Shown here one piece after another: positions 28,807-39,367 of a DNA stretch of 64,000 bases (position 1 is its first letter; each line of letters opens with the position of its first letter). Under the pieces are notes generated by a model, which saw only the letters and a list, made by a program, of their open reading frames with translations, was not told the origin of the DNA and did no database searches. This stretch comes from Cellulomonas terrae (GTDB lineage Bacteria > Actinomycetota > Actinomycetes > Actinomycetales > Cellulomonadaceae), in assembly GCF_007990265.1 (NCBI RefSeq), contig NZ_BJWH01000014.1, forward strand, positions 1 through 64,000. The letters are read 5' to 3'. The translations under genes and the position numbers were made by a program.

Positions 28807-28812
28807 CACACT
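28807..28812 (+). promoter_or_regulatory. -10-like element, leaderless ftsY
   Basis: CACACT is exactly 6 nt before the GTG start of ftsY; no Shine-Dalgarno is visible. Confidence 0.4.
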
Positions 28813-28818
28813 GTCCCG

Positions 28819-29982
28819 GTGACCAACGAGACGCTCGAGATCCTCCTGGCGGCCGGCATCCCGACGGCCATCGTCGTCGCGCTGACGACGCTGCTCGTCC
28901 GCCGCCGCCGCGGCTCCACCGTCGACGAGGCCCCGCCCCCGGTCGACCTGCCGACCTCCGTGCCCGAGGCCGAGACGGCAGCACCTCCGGTCGAGGTGCT
29001 CCCGGAGGAGGTCGAGGCACCGCCGGTCCTCGAGGTGCCCGCACCCGTCGCCGGGCGGCTCTCGCGGCTGCGTGACCGGCTCTCGCGGTCGGGTTCCCCG
29101 CTCGGTGCCCGGCTGCTCGCGGTGCTGTCCAAGGACCACCTCACGGAGGACGACTGGGACGAGCTCGAGGAGACGCTCCTGCTCGCCGACGTCGGCGCCG
29201 GCCCGACCGGGGAGCTCATCGACGCCCTGCGCACCCGCGTCCGCGTGGAGGGCCTCAAGGACCCGGCCCAGGTCCGCGCGCTCCTGCGGGAGCAGCTGAT
29301 CGCGCTCGTCGACCCGACGCTGGACCGCAGCCTGCACACGGCTCCCGGCGAGGCGGCCGACGGCTCCCGCGTCCCTGCCGTGGTGCTCGTCGTCGGCGTC
29401 AACGGGACCGGCAAGACGACCACCGTCGGCAAGCTCGCCCGCGTGCTCGTGGCCGACGGCCGGACCGTCGTCCTGGGTGCCGCGGACACGTTCCGCGCCG
29501 CCGCCGCCGACCAGCTCCAGACCTGGGGCTCGCGCGTCGGCGTGCACACGGTCCGCTCCGACCGCGACGGCGCCGACCCGGCCGCCGTCGCGTTCGACGC
29601 CGTCCGGACGGGCCGCGCCGAGGGGATCGACGTCGTGCTCGTCGACACGGCCGGACGTCTCCAGAACAAGGCCGGCCTGATGGACGAGCTGGGCAAGATC
29701 ACGCGCGTCATCACGCGCGAGGCCCCCCTGTCCGAGGTGCTCCTGGTCCTCGACGCGACCACCGGCCAGAACGGTCTGAACCAGGCGCGGGTGTTCAGCG
29801 AGGTGGCCGGTGTGACGGGCATCGTGCTCACCAAGCTCGACGGCACCGCCAAGGGCGGGATCGTGGTCGCCGTGCAGCGGGAGCTGGGTGTCCCGGTCAA
29901 GCTGGTCGGGCTCGGCGAGGGCCCGGACGACCTGGCCCCGTTCGACCCGGAGGCCTTCGTCGACGCCCTCCTCCAGGGCTGA
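28819..29982 (+). CDS. ftsY: Signal recognition particle receptor FtsY
   Basis: A 387-residue SRP GTPase that docks ribosome-nascent chain complexes at the membrane. An N-terminal hydrophobic helix (about 5-26) followed by RRRRG anchors it directly, as in actinobacterial FtsY. An acidic Pro/Glu-rich linker (about 32-80) leads to the NG domain. G1 is VGVNGTGKTTTVGKLA, DTFRAAAADQLQ is the family signature, G3 is VDTAGRLQNK, and G4 is LTKLDGTAKGG. Its partner Ffh is encoded 3.7 kb downstream. Confidence 0.96.
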   Translation: MTNETLEILLAAGIPTAIVVALTTLLVRRRRGSTVDEAPPPVDLPTSVPEAETAAPPVEVLPEEVEAPPVLEVPAPVAGRLSRLRDRLSRSGSPLGARLLAVLSKDHLTEDDWDELEETLLLADVGAGPTGELIDALRTRVRVEGLKDPAQVRALLREQLIALVDPTLDRSLHTAPGEAADGSRVPAVVLVVGVNGTGKTTTVGKLARVLVADGRTVVLGAADTFRAAAADQLQTWGSRVGVHTVRSDRDGADPAAVAFDAVRTGRAEGIDVVLVDTAGRLQNKAGLMDELGKITRVITREAPLSEVLLVLDATTGQNGLNQARVFSEVAGVTGIVLTKLDGTAKGGIVVAVQRELGVPVKLVGLGEGPDDLAPFDPEAFVDALLQG

Positions 29983-30037
29983 CGCTCCTGGACGTCCGCT
30001 CACCACGAAACCGAACGTTTACGTGCGGGTGAGGCTT

Positions 30038-30053
30038 GTCACACCGCCGTAAC
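30038..30053 (+). promoter_or_regulatory. Candidate GlnR box upstream of amtB
   Basis: GTCAC-n6-GTAAC matches the actinobacterial GlnR consensus gTnAC-n6-GaAAC with one change. It lies 86-101 bp before amtB, the usual nitrogen-starvation target. A further GAAAC occurs in phase at 30071. The 156-bp gap after ftsY holds nothing else recognisable. Confidence 0.5.
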
Positions 30054-30138
30054 GTCCTTCGCCTCTGACGGAAACGCCGTTCGTCAACTGTGATCCCCGA
30101 CCAGCCACCCCCGGCTGGCGAGTGGAGAGGCGATCTCG

Positions 30139-31790
<1,652 letters not shown>

Positions 31791-31812
31791 TCAGGACGGT
31801 CACCAGACACAC

Positions 31813-33609
31813 ATGACACAGGAACGGCCGCCCGCGGGGGGCGCGGCCGCGAACGGGTCGCCCGAGGTCCCGCACCCCGCGATCGGGGTGCGGGACCTCC
31901 GCTCTGAGCGGCTCGAGCTCGCCGCCGGCCTGACCGGCCCCGGCTCCGACGGCATCGCCCGGCGGGCCGCGATCGTCGAGCTCGTCGTGGGCCGGCTGCG
32001 GGAGCAGTGGGAGCTGGCCACCGACGGCGAGGACGTGTCGGGCATCGCGCTCGGGGCCGTCGGGAGCGTCGGACGCGGGGACGCGAGCCCGGTCAGCGAC
32101 CTCGACCTGCTCCTCGTGCACGAGGGCCGTGGCCACTCGACCGAGGCGCTCTCCGCTCTCGCGCAGAAGCTCTGGTACCCCATCTGGGACGCGGGCCTCG
32201 ACCTCGACCACTCGGTCCGGTCGCTCGCGCAGTGCCGTCAGGTCGCGTCCAAGGACCTCCCGGCCGCGGTCGGGCTCCTCGACCTGCAGCCCGTCTCGGG
32301 CGACGCCGTCGTCATCGCCCGGGCGAAGTCCGCGCTGCTGGAGGACTGGCGGTCGGCCGCCCGGCGGCGCCTGCCCGAGCTGCTGGCGTCCACGCGGCAG
32401 CGCGCGGAGCGCCACGGTGAGCTGGCATACCTCATCGAGCCGGAGCTGAAGGAGTCGCGCGGCGGCATCCGCGACGCGGTCGTGCTGAGCGCCCTCGCGG
32501 CGACCTGGCTCACCGACCGGCCGCACGGTGCTGTCGACATGGCGTACGCCCACCTGCTCGACGTGCGCGACACGGTGCAGGTGGTCACCCGGCGGCACAC
32601 CAACCGGCTGCTGCTCGCGGACCAGGACGAGGTCGCGGCGCTGGTCGGCTTCGACGACCGCGACGACCTGCTGGCGAGCATCGCCGAGGCGGCGCGCGTC
32701 ATCTCCTACGCGCTCGACACGACCGTCCGCAACGCCCGCCAGGCCCTGCAGCGACCGGCGCGCACGACGATGCTGGTGCGCGGTCGTCGCTCCGCCCCGC
32801 GGCTGCGGACCATCGCGGAGGACCTCGTCGAGCACGACGGCGAGATCGTGCTCGCCGTCGAGGCGCGTCCGGCGGAGGACCCGTTGCTGTCCCTGCGGGC
32901 GGCGGCGACGGCGGCGCGCACCGGGCTGACCCTCTCGCCCGTCACGGTCGCGAGCCTGACCGCCACGCCGTCCCTCCCGACCCCGTGGCCCCGGGCGGCC
33001 CGCGGGTACCTGCTGCAGCTGCTCGGCTCGGGGCCGGCGCAGGTGCCGATCTGGGAGGCGCTCGACCTCGCCGGCGTCGTGACGACCTGGATCCCGGAGT
33101 GGGCCGGCGTCCGCAACCGGCCGCAGCGCTCGGCGATCCACCGGCACACCGTCGACCGTCACCTCGTCGAGACGGTCGCACGGGCCGGACGGGACAAGCG
33201 TGTCGTCGAGCACGGGGAGACGCTGCTGCTCGCGGCGCTCCTGCACGACATCGGCAAGCGCGCCGGCGCGGGTGACCACTCGACCGAGGGCGCACGGCTG
33301 GCGGGCCCGATCGTCCTGCGGATGGGGTTCGACGAGCAGGTGGCGGCGGACGTCACCCGGCTCGTGCGGGAGCACCTGACGCTCGCCGAGCTGGCCACGA
33401 CGGCCGACCCCGACGACCCGGCGACGCTGGCCCGGCTGCTCGACGCCGTCGACCACCGGCCGGACCTCCTCGAGCTGCTGCGCGCCCTGACCGAGGCCGA
33501 CGCCGGCGCGGCGGGCCCGCAGGCGTGGAGCACGTGGCGCGCGACCCTCGTCGACGACCTGACAGCACGGGCCACCCGGGAGCTGGCAGGTACCCTAGGA
33601 CGTCCGTGA
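31813..33609 (+). CDS. glnD: PII nucleotidyltransferase GlnD, without ACT domains
   Basis: A 598-residue bifunctional enzyme that nucleotidylates and de-modifies PII. The N-terminal transferase has [21 protein letters not shown] (GSxGRG...DxD). A GlnD helical region follows ([13 protein letters not shown]). The HD domain has [14 protein letters not shown] plus HSTEGA. The protein ends about 75 residues after the HD domain ([17 protein letters not shown]). The tandem ACT domains that sense glutamine in the usual 750-900-residue GlnD are missing, and ffh starts 25 bp later. ATG 31813 is assumed; GTG 31765 would overlap glnK. Confidence 0.88.
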   Translation: MTQERPPAGGAAANGSPEVPHPAIGVRDLRSERLELAAGLTGPGSDGIARRAAIVELVVGRLREQWELATDGEDVSGIALGAVGSVGRGDASPVSDLDLLLVHEGRGHSTEALSALAQKLWYPIWDAGLDLDHSVRSLAQCRQVASKDLPAAVGLLDLQPVSGDAVVIARAKSALLEDWRSAARRRLPELLASTRQRAERHGELAYLIEPELKESRGGIRDAVVLSALAATWLTDRPHGAVDMAYAHLLDVRDTVQVVTRRHTNRLLLADQDEVAALVGFDDRDDLLASIAEAARVISYALDTTVRNARQALQRPARTTMLVRGRRSAPRLRTIAEDLVEHDGEIVLAVEARPAEDPLLSLRAAATAARTGLTLSPVTVASLTATPSLPTPWPRAARGYLLQLLGSGPAQVPIWEALDLAGVVTTWIPEWAGVRNRPQRSAIHRHTVDRHLVETVARAGRDKRVVEHGETLLLAALLHDIGKRAGAGDHSTEGARLAGPIVLRMGFDEQVAADVTRLVREHLTLAELATTADPDDPATLARLLDAVDHRPDLLELLRALTEADAGAAGPQAWSTWRATLVDDLTARATRELAGTLGRP

Positions 33610-33634
33610 ACCCCCGAAGTGTGAGGACCGCCAG

Positions 33635-35227
33635 GTGTTCGCCACCCTGTCCGACCGTCTGACGTCGACCTTCAAGAACCTGCGCACCAAGGGCCGGCTG
33701 TCCGAGGCGGACATCGACGCCACCGTGCGCGAGATCCGCCGGGCCCTGCTGGACGCCGACGTCGCCGTCCCGGTCGTCCGCTCCTTCACCGGTGCGGTGC
33801 GCGAGCGCGCGCTGTCCGCCGAGGTGTCCGGCGCGCTCAACCCGGCCCAGCAGGTCGTCAAGATCGTCAACGAGGAGCTCGTCGCCATCCTCGGTGGCCA
33901 GACGCGCACGCTCAACCTCGCCAAGAACCCGCCGACCGTCATCCTGCTCGCGGGCCTGCAGGGTGCGGGCAAGACGACCCTCGCGGGCAAGCTCGCGCTG
34001 CACCTCAAGGGTCAGGGCCACACGCCGCTGCTCGTCGCGGCGGACCTCCAGCGCCCGAACGCCGTCACGCAGCTCCAGGTGGTGGGGGAGCGCGCGGGGG
34101 TGCCCGTGTTCGCCCCGCACCCCGGCAACCAGGGCAGCGAGGACCTCCTGCCGTTCGGCGCGGACCCGGTGGCGGTCGCGCGCGAGGGTCTGGCCACGGC
34201 GAAGACGAAGCTGCACGACGTCCTCATCGTCGACACCGCCGGCCGTCTCGGCGTCGACGCCGAGCTGATGCAGCAGGCCTCCGACATCCGCGACGCGCTC
34301 GACCCCGACGAGATCCTCTTCGTCATCGACGCGATGATCGGCCAGGACGCGGTCACGACCGCGCAGGCGTTCGCGGACGGCGTCGGGTTCACCGGCGTGG
34401 TCCTGTCCAAGCTCGACGGCGACGCGCGCGGCGGTGCCGCCCTGTCGGTCGCCAGCGTGACCGGCAAGCCGATCATGTACGCGTCCACCGGCGAGAAGCT
34501 CACCGAGTTCGAGGTGTTCCACCCCGACCGCATGGCGTCGCGGATCCTCGACATGGGCGACATCCTCACGCTCATCGAGCAGGCCGAGAAGGCGTTCGAC
34601 GCCGGCCAGGCCGAGGAGATGGTGGACAAGCTGGCGTCCGGGAAGGACCTCACGCTCGAGGACTTCCTGACGCAGATGCAGCAGCTGCGCAACGCCGGCC
34701 CGCTGAAGAAGATGATGGGCATGCTGCCGGGCATGGGGCAGATGCGCGAGGCGCTCGACAACTTCGACGAGCGCGAGGTGGACCGCATCGAGGCGATCAT
34801 CCGCTCGATGACCCCCGCGGAGCGCCGGACCCCGAAGATCATCAACGGCTCGCGCCGCTCGCGCATCGCCGCCGGTTCGGGCACCAAGCCCAGCGACGTC
34901 AACCAGCTGCTGGAGCGCTTCGACGGCGCGCAGAAGATGATGCGCCAGATGGCCAAGGGCGGCGGCGTGCCGGGCATGCCTCCGGGCATGGGCAACCTGC
35001 CGGGCATGGGCGGCAAGAAGTCGCGCGGCCGCACGGCGGCGCCGGTGCGCAAGGTCAAGGGCAAGTCGGGCAACCCGGCGAGGCGCGCGGAGCAGGAGCG
35101 CGGCATCACGAGCAAGCCGGCCGCACCGCAGGGCTCGGCGTTCGGGATCGCGCCGAAGGCCGAGCCCACGTCGCCGGCCGAGATCGAGCTCCCCGCCGGT
35201 CTGGACCGCTTCCTCGGCGGACGCTGA
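33635..35227 (+). CDS. ffh: Signal recognition particle protein Ffh
   Basis: A 530-residue SRP54 GTPase. The N domain starts MFATLSDRLTSTFKNLR. The G domain has LAGLQGAGKTTLAGKLA, the DLQRPNAVTQLQVV signature, VDTAGRLGVDAEL and LSKLDGDARGGAAL. The M domain (about 300-440) carries a signal-peptide finger loop (MMGMLPGMGQM) and the RNA-binding helix-turn-helix SRRSRIAAGSG. A basic Met/Gly-rich tail and a final LDRFLGGR end it. It binds signal sequences with 4.5S RNA and docks on FtsY. A TACCCT near 33588 may be its -10. Confidence 0.97.
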   Translation: MFATLSDRLTSTFKNLRTKGRLSEADIDATVREIRRALLDADVAVPVVRSFTGAVRERALSAEVSGALNPAQQVVKIVNEELVAILGGQTRTLNLAKNPPTVILLAGLQGAGKTTLAGKLALHLKGQGHTPLLVAADLQRPNAVTQLQVVGERAGVPVFAPHPGNQGSEDLLPFGADPVAVAREGLATAKTKLHDVLIVDTAGRLGVDAELMQQASDIRDALDPDEILFVIDAMIGQDAVTTAQAFADGVGFTGVVLSKLDGDARGGAALSVASVTGKPIMYASTGEKLTEFEVFHPDRMASRILDMGDILTLIEQAEKAFDAGQAEEMVDKLASGKDLTLEDFLTQMQQLRNAGPLKKMMGMLPGMGQMREALDNFDEREVDRIEAIIRSMTPAERRTPKIINGSRRSRIAAGSGTKPSDVNQLLERFDGAQKMMRQMAKGGGVPGMPPGMGNLPGMGGKKSRGRTAAPVRKVKGKSGNPARRAEQERGITSKPAAPQGSAFGIAPKAEPTSPAEIELPAGLDRFLGGR

Positions 35228-35233
35228 GACCAC

Positions 35234-36337
35234 GTGGTCCTGCACCTGCGCGGCACGGTCGTCCTCGACGACGAGCGGGAGGTCGGCGAGGCGTGGGTCA
35301 TCGATGGTCGGATCACCTTCGAGCGTCCGTCGTCCGCGCGGGACGCGCAGGACACAGTGCTCGACGGCTGGGTCCTGCCCGGACTGGTCGACGTGCACTG
35401 CCACATCGGGCTCGCGTCCGACGGCCCGGTCGACGACGGCACCGCCGAGAAGCAGGCGCTCGCCGACCGTGACTCGGGCGTGCTCCTGGTGCGCGACGCG
35501 GGCTCGCCCGCGGACACCGGGTGGGTGCACGAGCGCGACGACCTGCCGCGCCTGATCCGGGCCGGACGCCACCTCGCCCGTCCCAAGCGGTACCTGCGGA
35601 ACTACGGCCGCGAGCTCGGGTCCGTCGACGAGCTGCCCGACGCCGTGCGCGTGGAGGCGGCCCGCGGCGACGGGTGGGTCAAGCTCGTCGCCGACTGGAT
35701 CGACCGCGACCTGGGTGCCGAGGGCGACCTGCGCCCGCTGTGGCCCGCGGACGTGCTGGCCGACGCGGTGGCGGCCGCCCATGCCGCGGGCGCCCGCGTC
35801 ACCGCCCACACCTTTGCGACGGAGTCGCTCGACGCGCTCCTCGACGCCGGGGTCGACTGCCTGGAGCACGCCACCGGCGCCACCGGCGACCACATCGACC
35901 GGATCGCGGCCGCCGGGATCCCCGTCACCGCGACGCTGCTGCAGATCGGGCAGTTCGAGGCCATCGCCGCGCAGGGCTCCCGCTACCCGGTGTTCGCCGC
36001 GCGGATGCGCGCGCTGTACGAGCACCGGTACGCGCTCGTCCGGGACCTGTACGACGCGGGTGTGCCGGTGCTCGTCGGGACGGACGCGGGCGGCACCCTC
36101 GCGCACGGCAGGATCGCCGACGAGGCCGCGGAGCTGGTCCGCGCCGGCATCCCGGCTCGCGACGTCGTGGCGGCCGCGAGCTGGCGCACCCGCGCGTGGC
36201 TGGGCGCCGAGGGTCTCGACGAGGGTGCGTCGGCGGACCTCGTGGTCTACGACGCGGACCCGCGCCAGGACGTCGAGGTGCTGGCTGCGCCCCGCGCCGT
36301 GGTGCTGCGGGGCGAGGTCGTGCTCGGCGGTCGGTGA
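35234..36337 (+). CDS. Amidohydrolase-family protein
   Basis: A 367-residue metal-dependent hydrolase of the amidohydrolase superfamily. It shows the strand-1 metal motif VDVHCHIGL, a putative carbamylated-lysine region (GWVKLVADW), TAHTFATES and ECLEHATG-like histidines, and the strand-8 aspartate in LVGTDAGGTLAHG. The C-terminal segment (ADLVVYDADPRQDVEVL) forms the small beta-sandwich with the N-terminus. It likely hydrolyses a cyclic amide, imide or peptide bond; substrate not assignable. It starts six bases after ffh and precedes the rpsP promoter. Confidence 0.8.
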   Translation: MVLHLRGTVVLDDEREVGEAWVIDGRITFERPSSARDAQDTVLDGWVLPGLVDVHCHIGLASDGPVDDGTAEKQALADRDSGVLLVRDAGSPADTGWVHERDDLPRLIRAGRHLARPKRYLRNYGRELGSVDELPDAVRVEAARGDGWVKLVADWIDRDLGAEGDLRPLWPADVLADAVAAAHAAGARVTAHTFATESLDALLDAGVDCLEHATGATGDHIDRIAAAGIPVTATLLQIGQFEAIAAQGSRYPVFAARMRALYEHRYALVRDLYDAGVPVLVGTDAGGTLAHGRIADEAAELVRAGIPARDVVAAASWRTRAWLGAEGLDEGASADLVVYDADPRQDVEVLAAPRAVVLRGEVVLGGR

Positions 36338-36351
36338 CGTGCCGCACGTGG

Positions 36352-36381
36352 TTGGGAGTGGTCGCCCCCATCTGGCACAAT
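36352..36381 (+). promoter_or_regulatory. Promoter of the rpsP operon
   Basis: -35 TTGGGA (36352-36357), an 18-bp spacer and -10 CACAAT (36376-36381) lie just after the amidohydrolase stop. A transcript start near 36388 gives a leader of about 124 nt before rpsP. Confidence 0.5.
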
Positions 36382-36511
36382 GGTCGGCTGTACCCGACGT
36401 CTGCAGCCCCTCTACCTGCGTTCGTCGTGTCCCCGACCTTCCCGGCGCGCCCACCCCACGGGCAATGCGCGGAGAGGTCACCCACAGCAGACATCAGGAG
36501 AAGACCACACC

Positions 36512-36937
36512 GTGGCCACCAAGATCCGCCTCAAGCGTCTCGGCAAGATCCGCGCTCCGTACTACCGCATCGTCGTCGCCGACTCGCGCACCAAGCGCGA
36601 CGGCCGCGTGATCGAGGAGATCGGCAAGTACCACCCCACCGAGGAGCCCTCGTTCATCGAGGTCGACTCCGAGCGTGCGCAGTACTGGCTCGGCGTCGGC
36701 GCGCAGCCGACCGAGCAGGTCGCCGTGCTCCTCAAGATCACGGGTGACTGGCAGAAGTTCAAGAACCTCCCCGGCCAGGAGGGCACCCTGCGCACGAAGG
36801 CCGACAAGGTCGACCCGAAGGCTGCCATCGACGCCGTCGCTCTCGACGCCGAGAAGGCCAAGGCCAAGGCGTCCGAGAAGGCTGCCTCGCAGAAGGCCGC
36901 CGCTGCCGAGGCTCCCGCCGAGGACGAGCAGGCCTGA
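36512..36937 (+). CDS. rpsP: 30S ribosomal protein S16
   Basis: A 141-residue S16. The core is [40 protein letters not shown] and [16 protein letters not shown]. The last 45 residues are an Ala/Lys/Glu-rich extension, typical of actinobacterial S16. GTG 36512 with AGGAGAA nine bases upstream gives the family start. It heads the rpsP-khpA-rimM-trmD operon. Confidence 0.97.
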   Translation: MATKIRLKRLGKIRAPYYRIVVADSRTKRDGRVIEEIGKYHPTEEPSFIEVDSERAQYWLGVGAQPTEQVAVLLKITGDWQKFKNLPGQEGTLRTKADKVDPKAAIDAVALDAEKAKAKASEKAASQKAAAAEAPAEDEQA

Positions 36938-37176
36938 TGCTCGCCGACGCTCTCGAGCACCTGGTGCGTGGCATCGTCGACCACCCGGACGACGTCCGCG
37001 TGAACGCGTCGACGCTGCGTCGTGGCGACCTGCTCGAGGTGCGCGTGCACCCCGACGACCTCGGCCGGGTCATCGGCCGTGGCGGTCGGACGGCTCGCGC
37101 GCTGCGCACCGTCGTCGGTGCGCTCTCGACGGACGGCGCCGTCCGCGTCGACGTCGTGGACGTCGACCGGCGCTGA
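36937..37176 (+). CDS. khpA: KH-domain RNA-binding protein KhpA
   Basis: A 79-residue single KH domain with the GxxG loop in VIGRGGRTARALRT. KhpA proteins bind RNA, often with KhpB/Jag, and influence ribosome and cell-envelope functions. ATG overlaps the last base of the rpsP stop codon. A strong hairpin follows before rimM. Confidence 0.93.
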   Translation: MLADALEHLVRGIVDHPDDVRVNASTLRRGDLLEVRVHPDDLGRVIGRGGRTARALRTVVGALSTDGAVRVDVVDVDRR

Positions 37177-37188
37177 ACTCCTCCGCGA

Positions 37189-37218
37189 GGCCCGGTCCCC
37201 TAACCTGGGGACCGGGCC
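37189..37218 (+). terminator. 12-bp hairpin between khpA and rimM
   Basis: GGCCCGGTCCCC and its perfect complement enclose TAACCT. It looks like a terminator or attenuator without a U tract. The loop TAACCT also fits an actinobacterial -10, so this could be the site of a second promoter for rimM-trmD. Confidence 0.55.
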
Positions 37219-37255
37219 TTCGCCATGACCGCCCACTTCGATCGTGAGGACTCCC

Positions 37256-37804
37256 ATGCAGCTGACCGTCGCGCGGATCGGCCGTGCCCACGGCCTGCGC
37301 GGAGAGGTCGCCCTCGACCTGCGTACCGACAACCCCGAGGAGCGCTTCGGCGTCGGCGCCGTGCTCGCCACGGAGCCCGCCGCACGCGGACCCCTCACGG
37401 TGGTGAGCACGCGCACGCAGCAGGACCGCTGGTACGTGACGTTCGCGCAGATCACCGACCGGACCACGGCCGAGGCGATGCGCGGGACCGAGCTCGTGGT
37501 CGACGAGGACAGCTCCGACGAGGACGACGCCTGGTACCCGCACGAGCTCGCCGGGCTGCGAGCGGAGCACGTGGACGGTCGGGTGCTCGGCGAGATCGTC
37601 GGCCTGGAGCACCTGCCGGCGCACGACATGCTGGTCCTGCGCGAGCCCGACGGTGCCCGCACGCTGGTCCCGTTCGTGAAGGTCATCGTCCCGGTGGTCG
37701 ACGTGGCAGGCGGCCGCGTGGTGCTGGACCCGCCGGGCGGGCTCCTGGCGTCCGACGCCGCGAACCTCGTCGTCTCCGAGGAGACCGTCGGGAACGACGA
37801 CTGA
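37256..37804 (+). CDS. rimM: Ribosome maturation factor RimM
   Basis: A 182-residue 16S-processing factor that binds S19 during 30S head assembly. The N-terminal beta-barrel begins [20 protein letters not shown]; the C-terminal PRC-barrel includes [20 protein letters not shown] and [23 protein letters not shown] 37256 has TGAGGA seven bases upstream, which rules out the in-frame GTG at 37244. trmD starts 2 bp after its stop. Confidence 0.95.
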   Translation: MQLTVARIGRAHGLRGEVALDLRTDNPEERFGVGAVLATEPAARGPLTVVSTRTQQDRWYVTFAQITDRTTAEAMRGTELVVDEDSSDEDDAWYPHELAGLRAEHVDGRVLGEIVGLEHLPAHDMLVLREPDGARTLVPFVKVIVPVVDVAGGRVVLDPPGGLLASDAANLVVSEETVGNDD

Positions 37805-37806
37805 CC

Positions 37807-38577
37807 GTGCGCATCGACGTCGTCTCGATCTTCCCCGAGTACCTGGCGCCCCTCGAGCTCTCGCTCGTCGGCAAGGCCCGCACGAGCGGCCTGCTCGACC
37901 TGCGCGTGCACGACCTGCGCGACTGGACCACGGACCGCCACCGGACGGTCGACGACACCCCGTTCGGTGGTGGTGCCGGCATGGTGATGCGGCCCGACGT
38001 GTGGGGGACCGCGCTGGACGACCTGCTCGACGACGACGCCCACCTGCTGGTGCCGACGCCGTCGGGGGAGCCGTTCACGCAGCGCACCGCCGAGGCGCTC
38101 GCGGGCGAGAGCCACCTGGTGCTGGCGTGCGGGCGGTACGAGGGGATCGACGCGCGGGTGGCCGAGCACTACCGCGCGCGGGGACGCGTCACCGAGCTCT
38201 CCCTCGGTGACTACGTGCTCAACGGCGGGGAGGTGGCTGCGCTCGTCGTGGTCGAGGCGGTGGCGCGGCTGCTGCCCGGCGTCGTGGGGAACCCCGAGTC
38301 GCTGGTCGAGGAGTCCCACGGGGCGGCCGGCCTGCTGGAGTACCCCGTCTACACCAAGCCGCCGGTCTGGGCCGGGCTGGAGGTCCCCGAGGTGCTCCTG
38401 TCCGGGCACCACGCGCGGATCGCCCGGTGGCGTCGGGACACGGCGCTCGAGCGGACGGCCGTGCGCCGCCCGGACCTCATCGAGGCCTTGCCCGTCGACG
38501 AGCTCGACAAGCACGACCTGTCCCTGCTCGAGTCGCTCGGGTGGCTGCCGGTGGACGGGCGCCTCGCGCGCCCGTGA
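37807..38577 (+). CDS. trmD: tRNA (guanine-N1)-methyltransferase TrmD
   Basis: A 256-residue SPOUT methyltransferase making m1G37 in tRNA, which prevents +1 frameshifting. The SAM-binding trefoil knot comprises [34 protein letters not shown] and [32 protein letters not shown] and [12 protein letters not shown] form the tRNA-binding side. The N-terminus is [15 protein letters not shown] start lies 2 bp after rimM. Confidence 0.96.
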   Translation: MRIDVVSIFPEYLAPLELSLVGKARTSGLLDLRVHDLRDWTTDRHRTVDDTPFGGGAGMVMRPDVWGTALDDLLDDDAHLLVPTPSGEPFTQRTAEALAGESHLVLACGRYEGIDARVAEHYRARGRVTELSLGDYVLNGGEVAALVVVEAVARLLPGVVGNPESLVEESHGAAGLLEYPVYTKPPVWAGLEVPEVLLSGHHARIARWRRDTALERTAVRRPDLIEALPVDELDKHDLSLLESLGWLPVDGRLARP

Positions 38578-38592
38578 CGTCCAGCACCCGAT

Positions 38593-38622
38593 TTACTGCG
38601 GGTGCGGCCGGTGTGGCAGACT
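38593..38622 (+). promoter_or_regulatory. Promoter of rplS
   Basis: TTACTG (38593-38598), an 18-bp spacer and CAGACT (38617-38622) follow the trmD stop. The expected transcript start is near 38629. Confidence 0.5.
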
Positions 38623-38628
38623 TGCCCG

Positions 38629-38802
38629 TTGGTGCGCGCAGGCTGCGTCTCTGCCACAGGGGAGACGACTCACGGCCACCCGGGGATCGTCCCGGACGCA
38701 CCGGACCATCAGACCAAGGACGCCGGTCCTGCCCTGCACGGGGCGGCCGAGACGCCCTCGACGACGTTCCTGACCTGTGGCAGGGCGGGGAAGTGACATC
38801 AC
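38629..38802 (+). promoter_or_regulatory. Structured 5-prime leader of rplS
   Basis: A leader of about 174 nt. CTGCCACAGG at 38651-38660 is perfectly complementary to CCTGTGGCAG at 38774-38783, which ends next to the GGGGAAG ribosome-binding region. Smaller G/C-rich hairpins lie between (for example around 38681-38696). The layout suggests control of L19 synthesis at translation initiation, but I cannot match it to a named leader family. Confidence 0.45.
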
Positions 38803-39171
38803 ATGCACACGCTCGACCAGGTCGACGCAGCCTCGCTGCGCTCCGACATCCCGGAGTTCCGCGCCGGCGACACGCTCAAGGTCAACGTCAAGGTCGTCGA
38901 GGGCAACCGCTCCCGCATCCAGGCGTTCCAGGGTGTCGTCATCGCCCGCCAGGGCGACGGTGTCCGCGAGACGTTCACGGTCCGCAAGGTCAGCTTCCAG
39001 GTCGGGGTCGAGCGGACGTTCCCCGTGCACTCGCCGAGCCTGGAGTCGATCGAGGTCGTGACGCGCGGCGACGTGCGCCGCGCGAAGCTGTACTACCTGC
39101 GCAAGCTCCGTGGCAAGAAGGCCAAGATCAAGGAGAAGCGCGAGTTCACCCCCGCCGCGAAGAAGGCCTGA
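38803..39171 (+). CDS. rplS: 50S ribosomal protein L19
   Basis: A 122-residue L19 located at the 30S-50S interface. Signatures are [53 protein letters not shown] and the basic C-terminus [19 protein letters not shown]. Full length. It sits between trmD and lepB, the standard actinobacterial order, with its own promoter and a terminator-like hairpin behind. Confidence 0.97.
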   Translation: MHTLDQVDAASLRSDIPEFRAGDTLKVNVKVVEGNRSRIQAFQGVVIARQGDGVRETFTVRKVSFQVGVERTFPVHSPSLESIEVVTRGDVRRAKLYYLRKLRGKKAKIKEKREFTPAAKKA

Positions 39172-39192
39172 GCCTTCTCGCCCGCGCGTCCT

Positions 39193-39226
39193 GACGGGCG
39201 GTCACCGGTGTCGGTGGCCGCCCGTC
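39193..39226 (+). terminator. Terminator after rplS
   Basis: A 14-bp stem (GACGGGCGGTCACC with GGTGGCCGCCCGTC, one G-U pair) and a 6-nt loop 21 bp after the L19 stop. No U tract. The rest of the 196-bp gap to lepB holds the lepB promoter. Confidence 0.65.
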
Positions 39227-39355
39227 GGCGTGCCCGACGGGAGGACACGCTGGTCAGGGCGCCGCGTCCCGACGACGGGGTCACGACGACGATGACCCGG
39301 TCACGACGCGCGATCTCGGGGGCTGGTCGTGTGCGCGTCCGGGCCTGCCGCGTGC

Positions 39356-39361
39356 GAGAGT
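39356..39361 (+). promoter_or_regulatory. -10-like element, leaderless lepB
   Basis: GAGAGT is exactly 6 nt before GTG 39368, the same geometry as ndk, smc and ftsY. Confidence 0.4.
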
Positions 39362-39367
39362 GTGCGA

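Noticed and set aside
24349-30006. Long minus-strand open frame opposite smc and ftsY
   Set aside because: No domain, low-complexity composition, fully antisense to well-supported genes.
36337-36349. ACGTGCCGCACGT dyad before rpsP as an operator or terminator
   Set aside because: Loop too small for a terminator and it is near background for such GC-rich DNA; it lies just upstream of the rpsP -35.
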